NCBI GenBank assembly: GCA_016793635.1
Contig: JAEUMD010000011.1
Coordinates: 124,001-188,000, forward strand
Direction of reading: 5' to 3'
Source of the DNA: Hyphomicrobiaceae bacterium
GTDB lineage: Bacteria; Pseudomonadota; Alphaproteobacteria; Rhizobiales; Hyphomicrobiaceae
DNA: 64,000 bases
Below are positions 15,681 through 23,941 of the stretch, one piece after another. The translations under genes and the position numbers were made by a program. Each line of letters begins with the position of its first letter. The first letter of the stretch is position 1. The notes beneath the pieces are model-generated. The model ran no database searches. It had not been told where the DNA came from and was given only the letters and a program-made list of their open reading frames with translations.

Positions 15681-16445
15681 CTATTCGGCAGCACAACACC
15701 CGTCGCCGCCGGAAAGTTCGCGACGCACCGCGGCGATCGCCGCCGCATCGATCTCCCCGCCGCGCTGGCCGTCACGGCAGAGAGCGCCGCGAAAGCCGAC
15801 GATGTCGGGAGAGAACCGCAAGACCCTTGGGATGTGCCAGAGACGCAGCGCGCCCGCAAGGCCCATCCAGATACGCGCCTGCCGAGCAGTAAACACAAAG
15901 CGCTCGATCATGCCCTCGTCGATGACGTCGAGCAGCGCCCCGGCGGACTTGTCGGCCGTGTCGAGCATGACGCCGCAGAAGCCTGCCCCGGGCAGGTGCG
16001 CAAGCAGCGAAAGGTCCAGCGGCGTGTCGGCGAGCATTACCAGCACACGCCGTCCATGCGCTGCCGGGTTGCGCGCGAGGGCCGCGAACAACGCCTGCGG
16101 ATCGCCCGGCGAAAATAACCCGATCTTGACGATATCGACGCTCGCGGCCATCGCCTCGCAGCGCTCGACGATGCCGTGGACGTCGTCGGCAGACACATCG
16201 CCGATGGTGGCGCTGAGCGGAATGGAGGCCGGCACGACATCGCGGATCTGCCGGAGCACGTCGAGAGCGACGGCGCCTAGCGCTCCGTGCGCGGGTTCCT
16301 TCGCATCGACGATATCGGCGCCGCCGGCGACAGCGACCGCCGCCTCGGCCGCCGAGCGCACGCTGGCGAGCAGCCGCGGACGGCTGCCGGCTGTTGTCAG
16401 CAACCCGGCGGGGGGCATGTGGAAAGATGAAGCGGGAGGGCTCAC
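15681..16445 (-). CDS. mfnB: (5-formylfuran-3-yl)methyl phosphate synthase
   Basis: 254 residues with a GTG start that overlaps the stop of the ABC ATPase gene (GTGA). The family makes the furan ring of methanofuran from two glyceraldehyde-3-phosphate molecules. The expected lysines are present: Lys49 in GGADIVDAKEPAHGALG (Schiff base), the Lys of VDIVKIGLFS (about 108) and the Lys of LDTADKSAGALLD. In bacteria the product goes to methylofuran, the carrier of the formyltransferase/hydrolase complex. This gene shows that the organism makes its own methylofuran. The coupling to a transporter is unusual. Confidence 0.9.
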   Translation of the reverse strand: MSPPASSFHMPPAGLLTTAGSRPRLLASVRSAAEAAVAVAGGADIVDAKEPAHGALGAVALDVLRQIRDVVPASIPLSATIGDVSADDVHGIVERCEAMAASVDIVKIGLFSPGDPQALFAALARNPAAHGRRVLVMLADTPLDLSLLAHLPGAGFCGVMLDTADKSAGALLDVIDEGMIERFVFTARQARIWMGLAGALRLWHIPRVLRFSPDIVGFRGALCRDGQRGGEIDAAAIAAVRRELSGGDGCCAAE

Positions 16446-17161
16446 GTCGTGCCGAAGATCCTGCGTTGCGCGGCGACGACCGCGTCGCGGTTCAAGCGCT
16501 CGTCGCGCGACAACCGGACCTCGGCATCGCCGAGCACTGTCGCAGGCGTCCCGCCCATGCGCAAGATGCGCGTGGCGAGCGTCACCGCCTCGAGGCGGTC
16601 GTGCGTCACGAACAGCACCGTCGTCGAGCGGCTGGCGCAGAGATCGATGAGAAGCTGGCGCAGAGCCTGCGCCGTCGGATCGTCGAGAGACACGAACGGC
16701 TCATCCATCAGCAGCACGCTCGGCTCGATGATGAAACCTCGGGCCAGCGCGGCCCGCCGCTGCATGCCGAGCGAGAGACGTTCGGGATAGGCGTCTGCGG
16801 CGTCCTCTAGCCCGACGCGCGCCAGCATTTCAGGGATCCGCGCGTTGCGGGCATCTCCATCGGGCAGCGCCAGGGCGATGTTCTCGCGAACCGTGCGCCA
16901 CGGCAGCAGGCGCGGGCTCTGGAACACGTAGGTGACTTCCTGGCCGGGTGGGTCGAACGCGACGTCACCGTCGAAATCCTTGTCGAGGCCGGCGACGATG
17001 TTCAGCAGCGTGGACTTGCCGCAGCCCGAAGGCCCGGTCAGCACCACGAACGAGCCGCGCTCGATGCCGACATCGATCTGACCGAGCACCGGCTGGCGGG
17101 CTCGTCCCGCCACCGCCGGCCACGTCTTCTCCGTGATCGATATCCGCAGCACTTCGCTCAT
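16442..17161 (-). CDS. ABC transporter ATPase (NitT/TauT type)
   Basis: 239 residues from MSEVLRIS, chosen for the ATGA overlap with the permease stop. Walker A is GPSGCGKST, the Q-loop VFQSPRLLPWRTV, the signature LSLGMQRR (Gly-Met-Gln in place of GGQ), Walker B VLLMDEP and the switch VTHD. The LLPWRTV motif after the Q-loop marks the nitrate/taurine/sulfonate/pyrimidine importer family. It powers the adjacent permease and overlaps mfnB at the other end. Confidence 0.88.
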   Translation of the reverse strand: MSEVLRISITEKTWPAVAGRARQPVLGQIDVGIERGSFVVLTGPSGCGKSTLLNIVAGLDKDFDGDVAFDPPGQEVTYVFQSPRLLPWRTVRENIALALPDGDARNARIPEMLARVGLEDAADAYPERLSLGMQRRAALARGFIIEPSVLLMDEPFVSLDDPTAQALRQLLIDLCASRSTTVLFVTHDRLEAVTLATRILRMGGTPATVLGDAEVRLSRDERLNRDAVVAAQRRIFGTT

Positions 17162-17904
17162 CTGCGCCACCTGTTGGCGCGCGCCTCGAGCGGTTGCAGC
17201 AGGCCGATCTCGATGATCTGCACGACGATGATGAAGGCCACCGCATAGGCGAGAATCATCGGCACATCGAAAAGCTGGAAGGCGACGTGAAGCTGATGGC
17301 CGACACCATTCGAACGGCCGAGCAGCTCCACCACGAGAACGATCTTCCAGACCAGCGACAGCCCGGAGCGAGCCGAGGCGGCGAAGAACGGTGCCATCTG
17401 CGGCAACGTCACGTGGCGCAGCGTCTTCCAGAACCCGAACCGGTACATCACTGCCATTTCGGAGAGATCGCGCGAGAGGCTGCGCGCGCCCTCCCGCACT
17501 GTCACCGCGACGTTAGGGATCTTGTTGATTGCGACAGCGATGATGGCGGCGGTCTCGGTCAGGCCGAACCACACGTAGCAGAGAATGATGACGACCAGCG
17601 CCGGCAGGTTGAGGAAGAAGATGAGCCAGCTGTCGAAGAACAGATCCGCCGACTTGAGGCGACCGAGCAACAAACCGATCGTCGAGCCGATTGCCATGGC
17701 GATGAAGAAGCTGACGACGACGCGGGCGAGCGTGGCGCCGACGTGGTGCAGCAGGGCCCCCGTCTTGAGCTCTGCCTGGAGCGTCGCGAGTACTACGAGC
17801 GGCGACGGGAACGAGCGGCTTTCGGCCACATAGGCCGAAAATTGCCAAATCACGATCAGCGCCGCGAGCGAAGCGACAGACGCGCCGAGACGCGAGCGCC
17901 ACAT
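17158..17904 (-). CDS. ABC transporter permease (NitT/TauT type)
   Basis: 248 residues from MWRSRLGASVASL, after GAGGTGGAG. Six or so hydrophobic segments are visible, with the EAA loop region REGARSLSRDLSEMAVMYRFGFWKTLRHVTLPQMAPFF typical of SsuC/TauC permeases. The segment AINKIPNVAVTVREG is close to the TauC pattern. It forms the membrane channel of the importer encoded by its two neighbours. Confidence 0.87.
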   Translation of the reverse strand: MWRSRLGASVASLAALIVIWQFSAYVAESRSFPSPLVVLATLQAELKTGALLHHVGATLARVVVSFFIAMAIGSTIGLLLGRLKSADLFFDSWLIFFLNLPALVVIILCYVWFGLTETAAIIAVAINKIPNVAVTVREGARSLSRDLSEMAVMYRFGFWKTLRHVTLPQMAPFFAASARSGLSLVWKIVLVVELLGRSNGVGHQLHVAFQLFDVPMILAYAVAFIIVVQIIEIGLLQPLEARANRWRR

Positions 17905-17938
17905 CGCTCCACCTCGCACTGTTATCCTCTCCCTGCGG

Positions 17939-18937
17939 CTATTGCTTGTCGCGAGCGCCATCGAACAACTTCGCATCGAACTTGGTACCGCCGACGAGCT
18001 CCTTCTCACCCAGCTCGACCAGCAGGTTGAATAGACGTTCGGCCGCCTCCGTCTGGGCCGCTCCCCAGGGCTTCGGAATCCCCGAGCGGTAGTAGGCCTT
18101 GAGCGCGAAGAACTCCGCGTCCGACGTCGCGCGCATCGCCGGACGCAGGCGCTCGAACGCCGCGTCCGATGTCGCGAGAACGTCCGACCCCGCCTCGACG
18201 GCCGCGAAGAACGCCTTGAGCTCGGCTGCCTTGGTGCGTTCCGTCTCCTCCTTCCAGATGAACCCGACGAGTGGCGGCGGGGGCTCGATGGCGAGCTTCG
18301 ACATCATTTCGTCGGCGGTGAGGAGCGGCCTGAAACCCGCGCCCTCGAGTCGCGCGGCGTAGGTCCAGAAGTTGAGGCAGGCATCGATCCGCCCGTTGCG
18401 CAATTCCTCGGCGACGAGGGGCGCAGCGGCGAAAACAGGCTGGGTGATGTCGGCGATGTCGCGCCCGAGCTCCTTGCGCGAATAAGCCCGTAGCAAGATC
18501 CACGTTTTGTCGATCGCCGAGCCGGCGACGCCGATGCGCTTGCCCTCGAGATCGGCGAGCGTCTTGGCACCATCCTTCGGCACCATCAACGCACCGAGCG
18601 TTCCGGAGAACGGCCGGAAGCGGAGCGCTTGGCCGAGCGAGCGCTGGCGCATGGCCCATGTCCAATCACTGACCATCACGTCGACCTCGTCGGCGAGCAA
18701 CGCGATCGGTCCGGCCTGGTTGGTTGCCACCTCGAACGGCTCGATCCGAACGCCCGCCTTCTCGGCGAGCTTCTCGGCCGCGATTGTATCGAGAAGCCAT
18801 GCGAGCGAGCCGAACTTGAGCGTCGCCACCTTGAGTGTGCCGGCGGGAGAGGCTGCCGCGAGCGCCCGCAACGGCAGCACCCCGAGTGTCGCGGCACCCG
18901 CCATTGCCTCCAGCAGGCGGCGTCGGTCGAGTGTCAT
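17939..18937 (-). CDS. ABC transporter substrate-binding protein (NMT1/TauA-like)
   Basis: 332 residues, start at the ATGA overlap with the DUF3280-like gene. The N-terminus LDRRRLLEAMAGAATLGVLPLRALAAA is a signal with a twin-Arg-like RRRLL motif and could be Tat-dependent. The mature protein has NMT1/SsuA features: LKFGSLAWLLDTIAAEKL, LLADEVDVMVSDWTWAMRQR and LEGKRIGVAGSAIDKTWILLRAY. The ligand is unknown; the family binds sulfonates, nitrate, thiamine pyrimidines and aromatic acids. The operon context points to something needed for C1 metabolism or its cofactors. Confidence 0.85.
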   Translation of the reverse strand: MTLDRRRLLEAMAGAATLGVLPLRALAAASPAGTLKVATLKFGSLAWLLDTIAAEKLAEKAGVRIEPFEVATNQAGPIALLADEVDVMVSDWTWAMRQRSLGQALRFRPFSGTLGALMVPKDGAKTLADLEGKRIGVAGSAIDKTWILLRAYSRKELGRDIADITQPVFAAAPLVAEELRNGRIDACLNFWTYAARLEGAGFRPLLTADEMMSKLAIEPPPPLVGFIWKEETERTKAAELKAFFAAVEAGSDVLATSDAAFERLRPAMRATSDAEFFALKAYYRSGIPKPWGAAQTEAAERLFNLLVELGEKELVGGTKFDAKLFDGARDKQ

Positions 18938-19494
18938 TGCGTGGCCCCCTTGGCGGCGAATAGCTGGCGCTCGGCGAGGTACCTGACGCCCCGCAGCCAA
19001 GCCTCGTCGGTGCTGCCCTGCACCGTCGTCGACATGATGGCCTCGAGTTTCTGCGCCTCGACATCGCGGAGGTAGAGCTTGAAGTTGAACAGCAGGTCCG
19101 AGAGCTTCTCGACGGTCGCGACGATGGCCTTCGTCGCACCGGCCGACCGAGCGATATCGTCCTCACAACCGTTGCACTGGCTGATCGGGCGCTTCGCCTC
19201 GATCTCGGCGGCGACGGCGGCGCTTGGGACGATCTCGTAGCGGCCATCCTTGGCGATGCGCGCGGCAAGATCGCCCGTGATCGTTTTAAGGCGATCCGTC
19301 TCCGCCTGCGAGGGACCGGTCGGCAGTCCACCCGGCGCATCATAACCATAAGCGGCTGGTCCTGCCGTCGCGTCGATCAGCTCGAACGGAAACAGCATCA
19401 GCTTCGCCGCTGCGCTTGCCGGCGCGGCCAACGCGAGCGCCAGAGGCGCGGCGAGGAGCATGCCGAGCACGAGCATGACGCAGACTCTGCGCAA
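18934..19494 (-). CDS. Secreted DUF3280/DUF2380-like protein
   Basis: 186 residues with a TTG start; GGGAGGA lies 5 bases upstream, and an ATG six codons later is an alternative. It has a signal peptide (about 1-29, VLGMLLAAPLALALAAPASAAA) followed by KLMLFPFELIDATAG, typical of this domain family, and a CNGC motif near residue 110 (SQCNGCEDDIARSAGATKAIV). Function unknown. It is the first gene of the minus-strand transporter and cofactor run. The DUF name is from memory; signal peptide and Cys pair are what is seen. Confidence 0.7.
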   Translation of the reverse strand: MRRVCVMLVLGMLLAAPLALALAAPASAAAKLMLFPFELIDATAGPAAYGYDAPGGLPTGPSQAETDRLKTITGDLAARIAKDGRYEIVPSAAVAAEIEAKRPISQCNGCEDDIARSAGATKAIVATVEKLSDLLFNFKLYLRDVEAQKLEAIMSTTVQGSTDEAWLRGVRYLAERQLFAAKGATQ

Positions 19495-19891
19495 TCGTTC
19501 CTCCCGATCGTTATTCTTGCGGACATCGACGGCGAACCGCCTTGTCCGTTTCGGCTCGCACCGTGCTCGTAACGTTGCTTGGCGTCAACGGCGAAGGGCG
19601 CGCTGCTGAAACGGTCCCGTCCCAAGCCGCCCGACACTCCCAATCGACGCCGAACACCACAATAGCCGGCCCCTTGTTCTATATCGTTGCACCGCCCGTC
19701 GATCGAAACCGCTCCGACATCACGTCGATGTGATCCCGGCCAGCCAACCGCCACCACCGTCGCGTCACGTTCGGCTGCGTCTTCGCGCTTGTTCTCCGAC
19801 GAAACGTAACTATGTTACAGCCAACCGTGGGACCGGCCGTAAGCCGGCTGATACACGCGGGCGAGGGAACGACCGGGCAGGAGACGTAGGG
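19495..19891. promoter_or_regulatory. Divergent promoter region between cofactor and Lut-like clusters
   Basis: About 397 bases between divergently read operons. No gene was recognised. An inverted repeat GTAAC-TAT-GTTAC lies at 19806-19818, about 75 bases before the plus-strand start, in a locally AT-richer stretch. The segment must hold promoters for both directions; the repeat is a candidate operator. Confidence 0.4.
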
Positions 19892-21202
19892 ATGGCGGCA
19901 ATCGCAGGCCAGCCGGCTTTGATCTGGCAAAAGGCGTTTGCAAGCGGTGCTGCATCGCGCGCTGCTGGTGTTCTGCGCCGTGCGATTTTCGCCGTGCTCG
20001 CGCTGCCGTTTGCCACCGTCGCGCCCGCCCTTGCCCAAGGCCCAGCCACCGGTGCTGCCACCGCCACCGCGGCCAAGTCGATTACCATTCTGATGGTACG
20101 CGAACTCCGTGATCGACTTCCGCCGCTGTCGCTGCTCGATCAGCCGCCGAAGGACGACGGCATCGCCGGCGCCAAGCTTGCCATCGACGACAACAACACG
20201 ACGGGGCGGTTCCTCAATCAGAGCTTCACGCTCGCAACTCTCGAAAACGCAGATCCCTCGGCTCTCGTCGCCGCGGCTAAAGGCGAGGTAGAAAAGGGCG
20301 CGACGGGATTCATCGTCGCTGACGTTGCACCCGACACCCTCCTCCAGCTCTCCGATGCGATTGCCGGCAAGGATGCCGTGATCTTCAACGCCAGCGCGCC
20401 CGACGAGCGCCTGCGCGAGGAAGCGTGCCGCGCCAACGTCAAGCATACCGCGCCGTCCCACGCGATGCTTGCGGATGGCCTCGCTCAATATCTCGCCGTC
20501 AAGCGCTGGCGCCGCTGGCTGCTCGTCGTCGGCACGCAGCCCGACGACGCCTTGTTCGCCGACGCCCTCCGCCGCGCGGCCAAGCGTTTCGGCCACAAGA
20601 TCGTCGAGGAGCGCATCTTCAAGTACGAGGTCGGCAGCCGCCGCGCCGATGGTGGCTTCGAGCAAATCCAGCAGCAGATTCCATCGTTTCTCCAAGGCGC
20701 CGCCGATCACGATATCGTGCTCGTGTCCGATCCGGGCAGCCTGTTCTCCGATTACTTCCCCTACCGTACCTGGGAGGCTCGCCCGGTCGCCGGTTCGGCT
20801 GGGCTCTACGCGACGAGCTGGCACCCCGCCGTCGAGCTGTGGGGCGGCACGCAGTTCCAGAACCGCTTCAAACGGCTCGCCGGCCGCAACATGCGCCCGC
20901 TCGATTACAACGTCTGGATGGCGGTGCGATCCGTCGGCGAGGCCGCGACGCGGCGGCGCTCCGGCGATACGAAGGAGCTGATCGCCTATATGCGGCTTCC
21001 CGAATTCGAACTCGCCGCATTCAAAGGCCGCAAGCTGACCTACCGTGATTGGAACGGCCAGCTCCGCCAGCCGATCCTCGTCACCACCGACAAGTTGCAT
21101 GTCACCGTATCGCCGCAGCCCGAATTCCTCCACCAGTTCAGCGAGCTCGACACGCTCGGCATCGACAAGCCGGAAACCAAGTGTGCCGCCTACACCAAAT
21201 GA
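19892..21202 (+). CDS. lutA: Periplasmic binding protein of the PQQ-dehydrogenase-associated ABC system (LutA-like)
   Basis: 436 residues from MAAIAGQPAL. A signal region ends near AVLALPFATVAPALAQ. The mature protein has the type I periplasmic-binding fold seen in branched-chain amino acid binders: ITILMVRELRDRLPPLSLLDQPPKDDGIAGAKLAIDDNN begins it. The gene order binding protein, beta-propeller, ATPase, permease, exported protein is that of the PQQ-alcohol-dehydrogenase-associated ABC system, known in Methylobacterium as lut and needed for lanthanide use. The ligand is therefore probably a lanthanide or its chelate; this is inference from family and order. No TonB receptor (lutH) or lanmodulin gene is in the window. 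Confidence 0.78.
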   Translation: MAAIAGQPALIWQKAFASGAASRAAGVLRRAIFAVLALPFATVAPALAQGPATGAATATAAKSITILMVRELRDRLPPLSLLDQPPKDDGIAGAKLAIDDNNTTGRFLNQSFTLATLENADPSALVAAAKGEVEKGATGFIVADVAPDTLLQLSDAIAGKDAVIFNASAPDERLREEACRANVKHTAPSHAMLADGLAQYLAVKRWRRWLLVVGTQPDDALFADALRRAAKRFGHKIVEERIFKYEVGSRRADGGFEQIQQQIPSFLQGAADHDIVLVSDPGSLFSDYFPYRTWEARPVAGSAGLYATSWHPAVELWGGTQFQNRFKRLAGRNMRPLDYNVWMAVRSVGEAATRRRSGDTKELIAYMRLPEFELAAFKGRKLTYRDWNGQLRQPILVTTDKLHVTVSPQPEFLHQFSELDTLGIDKPETKCAAYTK

Positions 21203-21263
21203 AGGTCCGCCCCGTTCGGGAGAGGGCCTGACCAAGAATGAGAGCAGCCGGGAGAGCCGCCGC

Positions 21264-22250
21264 ATGAGACGTTCGCTGTCATCGCTCGCAACCGCCACCG
21301 CACTAGTCTGCGCGGCAGGCTTCGCGGCACCCTCGGCGCAGGCCTACACCGTGTTCGTCACCAACGAGAAGGAGAACACGGTCTCGGTGATCGACAGCGA
21401 AAAGCTGGAGGTCGTCGGTACCATCAAGGTCGGCGCGCGCCCGCGCGGCGTCACGCTGTCCAAGGACCTGAAGTGGTTACTCGTCTGTGCCAGCGACGAC
21501 AACGCCGTGCAGGTCTATGATTCCAAGACCTATCAGCTCGTCAAGACACTGCCGTCGGGACCGGACCCGGAGTTGCTCGCATTCCACCCCTCGGGCAACC
21601 CGCTCTACATCGCCAACGAGGACGACAACCTCGTCACCGTGGTCGACCCCGAGGCTGGAAAGGTACTGGCCGAGATTCCCGTTGGCGTCGAGCCCGAGGG
21701 CATGGGCATCAGTCCGGACGGCAAAGTGCTGGTGAACACGTCCGAGACCACCAACATGGCGCATTTCATCGACACCTCCACACACCAGATCTTCGACAAC
21801 GTCCTGGTTGATACGCGTCCGCGCGTGGCCGAGTTCACCCACGATGGTACTCAGGTCTGGGTAAGCTCGGAGATTGGTGGCAACGTCACCGTGCTCGACG
21901 CGGCGAACCGCAAGCAGCTCGCCAAGATCAAGTTCGAGATCCAGGGCATTACGCCGGATGCGATCCAGCCTGTCGGCGTGCGTCACACCAAGGACGGCCG
22001 GTGGACATTCGTGGCGCTCGGACCCGCGAACCGCGTCGCAATCATCGATTCCAAGACGTTTCAGGTGGTCAAGTACGTGCTCGTCGGCCAGCGCGTCTGG
22101 CAACTCGCACTCACTCCCGACGACAAGCTGCTCTTCACCACCAACGGCACCTCCAACGACGTCACCGCCATCGACGTCGAGAAGCAGCGCGCGGTGAAAT
22201 CACTCAAGGTCGGGCGCTATCCGTGGGGCGTGGTGGTCGCGCCATTCTGA
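21264..22250 (+). CDS. PQQ-associated YVTN beta-propeller protein (LutD position)
   Basis: 328 residues from MRRSLSSLATAT, with a signal peptide cut near AQA (about 28). The rest is a run of about seven YVTN-type repeats, for example YTVFVTNEKENTVSVIDSEKL, YIANEDDNLVTVVD and FTTNGTSNDVTAIDVEKQ, giving a seven-bladed propeller in the periplasm. This is the beta-propeller constantly found beside PQQ-dependent dehydrogenase transport genes. A role in metal or dehydrogenase handling is likely but undefined. It lies 40 bases before the ATPase gene. Confidence 0.85.
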   Translation: MRRSLSSLATATALVCAAGFAAPSAQAYTVFVTNEKENTVSVIDSEKLEVVGTIKVGARPRGVTLSKDLKWLLVCASDDNAVQVYDSKTYQLVKTLPSGPDPELLAFHPSGNPLYIANEDDNLVTVVDPEAGKVLAEIPVGVEPEGMGISPDGKVLVNTSETTNMAHFIDTSTHQIFDNVLVDTRPRVAEFTHDGTQVWVSSEIGGNVTVLDAANRKQLAKIKFEIQGITPDAIQPVGVRHTKDGRWTFVALGPANRVAIIDSKTFQVVKYVLVGQRVWQLALTPDDKLLFTTNGTSNDVTAIDVEKQRAVKSLKVGRYPWGVVVAPF

Positions 22251-22289
22251 GGCCGGCACCGCGAGCCACCCTTCCAACACGGTGAACCG

Positions 22290-23066
22290 ATGAGCGATAC
22301 GAGCCACACCACAGCAACCGCGCCGCCGGCGCTGAGCGTCACAGGCGTGAGCCACAGCTTCGGCGAGAAGCGGGTACTCGATAACGTGTCGCTCGATGTT
22401 CCTCGCGGCAGTTTTACCGTGCTGCTCGGATTGAATGGCGCGGGAAAGTCGACACTGTTCGCGCTCATCACGCGCCTTTACGACAACGTCTCCGGCGAGA
22501 TCCGCATCCTCGGTCACGACGTGCGCCGGGCCCCGACGCTCGCGCTTCAGCGCCTCGGCGTTGTTTTCCAAAGCCGCACGCTCGATACCGACCTCACGTT
22601 GATGCAGAACCTGCGCTATCACGCGGCACTTCACGGCATTGGCGCCGGTGAGGCGCGGAGGCGCTGCCAGGATGCACTCGAAACCGTGGCGCTGGCGGAT
22701 CGGGCGGGAGAGCGTGTGCGCAGCCTCTCGGGCGGCCAGGCTCGCCGTGTCGAGATCGCGCGCTCGCTGTTGCACCGCCCCGCGCTTCTGCTCCTCGACG
22801 AGCCGACCGTCGGGCTCGACATCGGGTCACGCGAGAGCGTTCTCTCGATCGTCCGTGGTCTCGTCTCGGCACGTGGGCTCGGCGTCCTATGGGCGACTCA
22901 TCTGATCGACGAGATCGTGCCCACCGACGACATCGTGCTGCTGCACAAGGGCCGCGTGCTGTTCACGGGGTCCGTGCCCGGCATGCTCGCGGCGGCGGGC
23001 GCCGACGATATGCGCCAGGCGTTCCGCGTGATGACCGGCACCAATGTGGAGACCGAGGCCGCATGA
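22290..23066 (+). CDS. lutE: ABC transporter ATPase of the PQQ-associated system (LutE-like)
   Basis: 258 residues. Walker A is GLNGAGKST (about 48-56), the Q-loop VVFQSRTLD, the signature LSGGQARRVEIA, Walker B LLLLDEP and the switch ATHL. The NGAGKST form and the QSRTLD motif fit the ABC-2 exporter-like ATPases (NodI/DrrA type) typical of this cluster. It overlaps the permease gene by four bases (ATGA). It should energise the permease, with the LutA-like protein as periplasmic partner. Confidence 0.85.
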   Translation: MSDTSHTTATAPPALSVTGVSHSFGEKRVLDNVSLDVPRGSFTVLLGLNGAGKSTLFALITRLYDNVSGEIRILGHDVRRAPTLALQRLGVVFQSRTLDTDLTLMQNLRYHAALHGIGAGEARRRCQDALETVALADRAGERVRSLSGGQARRVEIARSLLHRPALLLLDEPTVGLDIGSRESVLSIVRGLVSARGLGVLWATHLIDEIVPTDDIVLLHKGRVLFTGSVPGMLAAAGADDMRQAFRVMTGTNVETEAA

Positions 23067-23941
23067 CCACCGACACCGTCATGGCCACGCGCGATGCGCC
23101 GGGCGTCGCCGATACGATTTCCCGCCCTGGCTTGGGAGCCTACTTCGTCTGCTTCCGCGGAATCGTCTGGCGCGAGGTGCTGCGTTTCCTGCATCAGCGC
23201 GAGCGCTTTCTTTCCGCCCTCGTGCGCCCCCTCGTCTGGCTGTTCATATTCGCCGCGGGCTTCCGCCAGGTTCTCGGTGTCTCGATCATCCCGCCCTATG
23301 AATCCTATGTGCTCTACGAGGTGTTCGTAACGCCGGGCCTCGTCGGCATGATCCAGCTGTTCAACGCCATGCAATCGTCGCTGTCGATGGTCTATGACCG
23401 CGAGACCGGTGCCATGCGCACGCTACTCGTCAGTCCGTTTCCGCGCACGTTCCTGCTCTCCTCAAAGCTGATCGGCGGCGTCGCGGTCTCCATCCTCCAG
23501 GTCTATGTGTTCCTCGGCATCGCCTACTTCTGGGAGATCGAGCCGCCGATGCTCGGCTATCTCACGGTGCTGCCGGCGTTGATCCTATCCGGGCTCATGC
23601 TCGGCTCGCTCGCACTCTTCATGTCGTCGGTCATCCGCCAGCTCGAGAACTTCGCTGGTGTGATGAACTTCGTCATCTTCCCGATGTTCTTCGCATCGTC
23701 CGCGCTCTATCCGCTGTGGCGCATCCGTGAATCGAGCCCGCTGCTCTACGAGATCTGCCGCCTCAACCCGTTCACCCACGCCGTCGAGCTCATCCGTTTC
23801 GCGCTCTATGGACAGATCGACTGGACGTCACTCGCGATCGTGATCGGCTGCACCGTGCTGTTCCTCGGCGCGGCCGTGTTCGCCTACAATCCATCGAAGG
23901 GCCTGATCGCTCGCCGCGGCGGCCCGGGAGGTTCCGCATGA
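23063..23941 (+). CDS. lutF: ABC-2 type permease of the PQQ-associated system (LutF-like)
   Basis: 292 residues from MTTDTVMATRD. Six hydrophobic segments of the ABC-2 family are visible, including LVRPLVWLFIFAAGFRQVLG, the conserved MVYDRETGAMRTLLVSPFPRTFLLSSKL loop and the RLNPFTHAVELIRFALYGQ signature near the end. Combining an ABC-2 permease with a type I binding protein is peculiar to this system. ATGA overlaps at both ends show tight translational coupling. Confidence 0.85.
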   Translation: MTTDTVMATRDAPGVADTISRPGLGAYFVCFRGIVWREVLRFLHQRERFLSALVRPLVWLFIFAAGFRQVLGVSIIPPYESYVLYEVFVTPGLVGMIQLFNAMQSSLSMVYDRETGAMRTLLVSPFPRTFLLSSKLIGGVAVSILQVYVFLGIAYFWEIEPPMLGYLTVLPALILSGLMLGSLALFMSSVIRQLENFAGVMNFVIFPMFFASSALYPLWRIRESSPLLYEICRLNPFTHAVELIRFALYGQIDWTSLAIVIGCTVLFLGAAVFAYNPSKGLIARRGGPGGSA

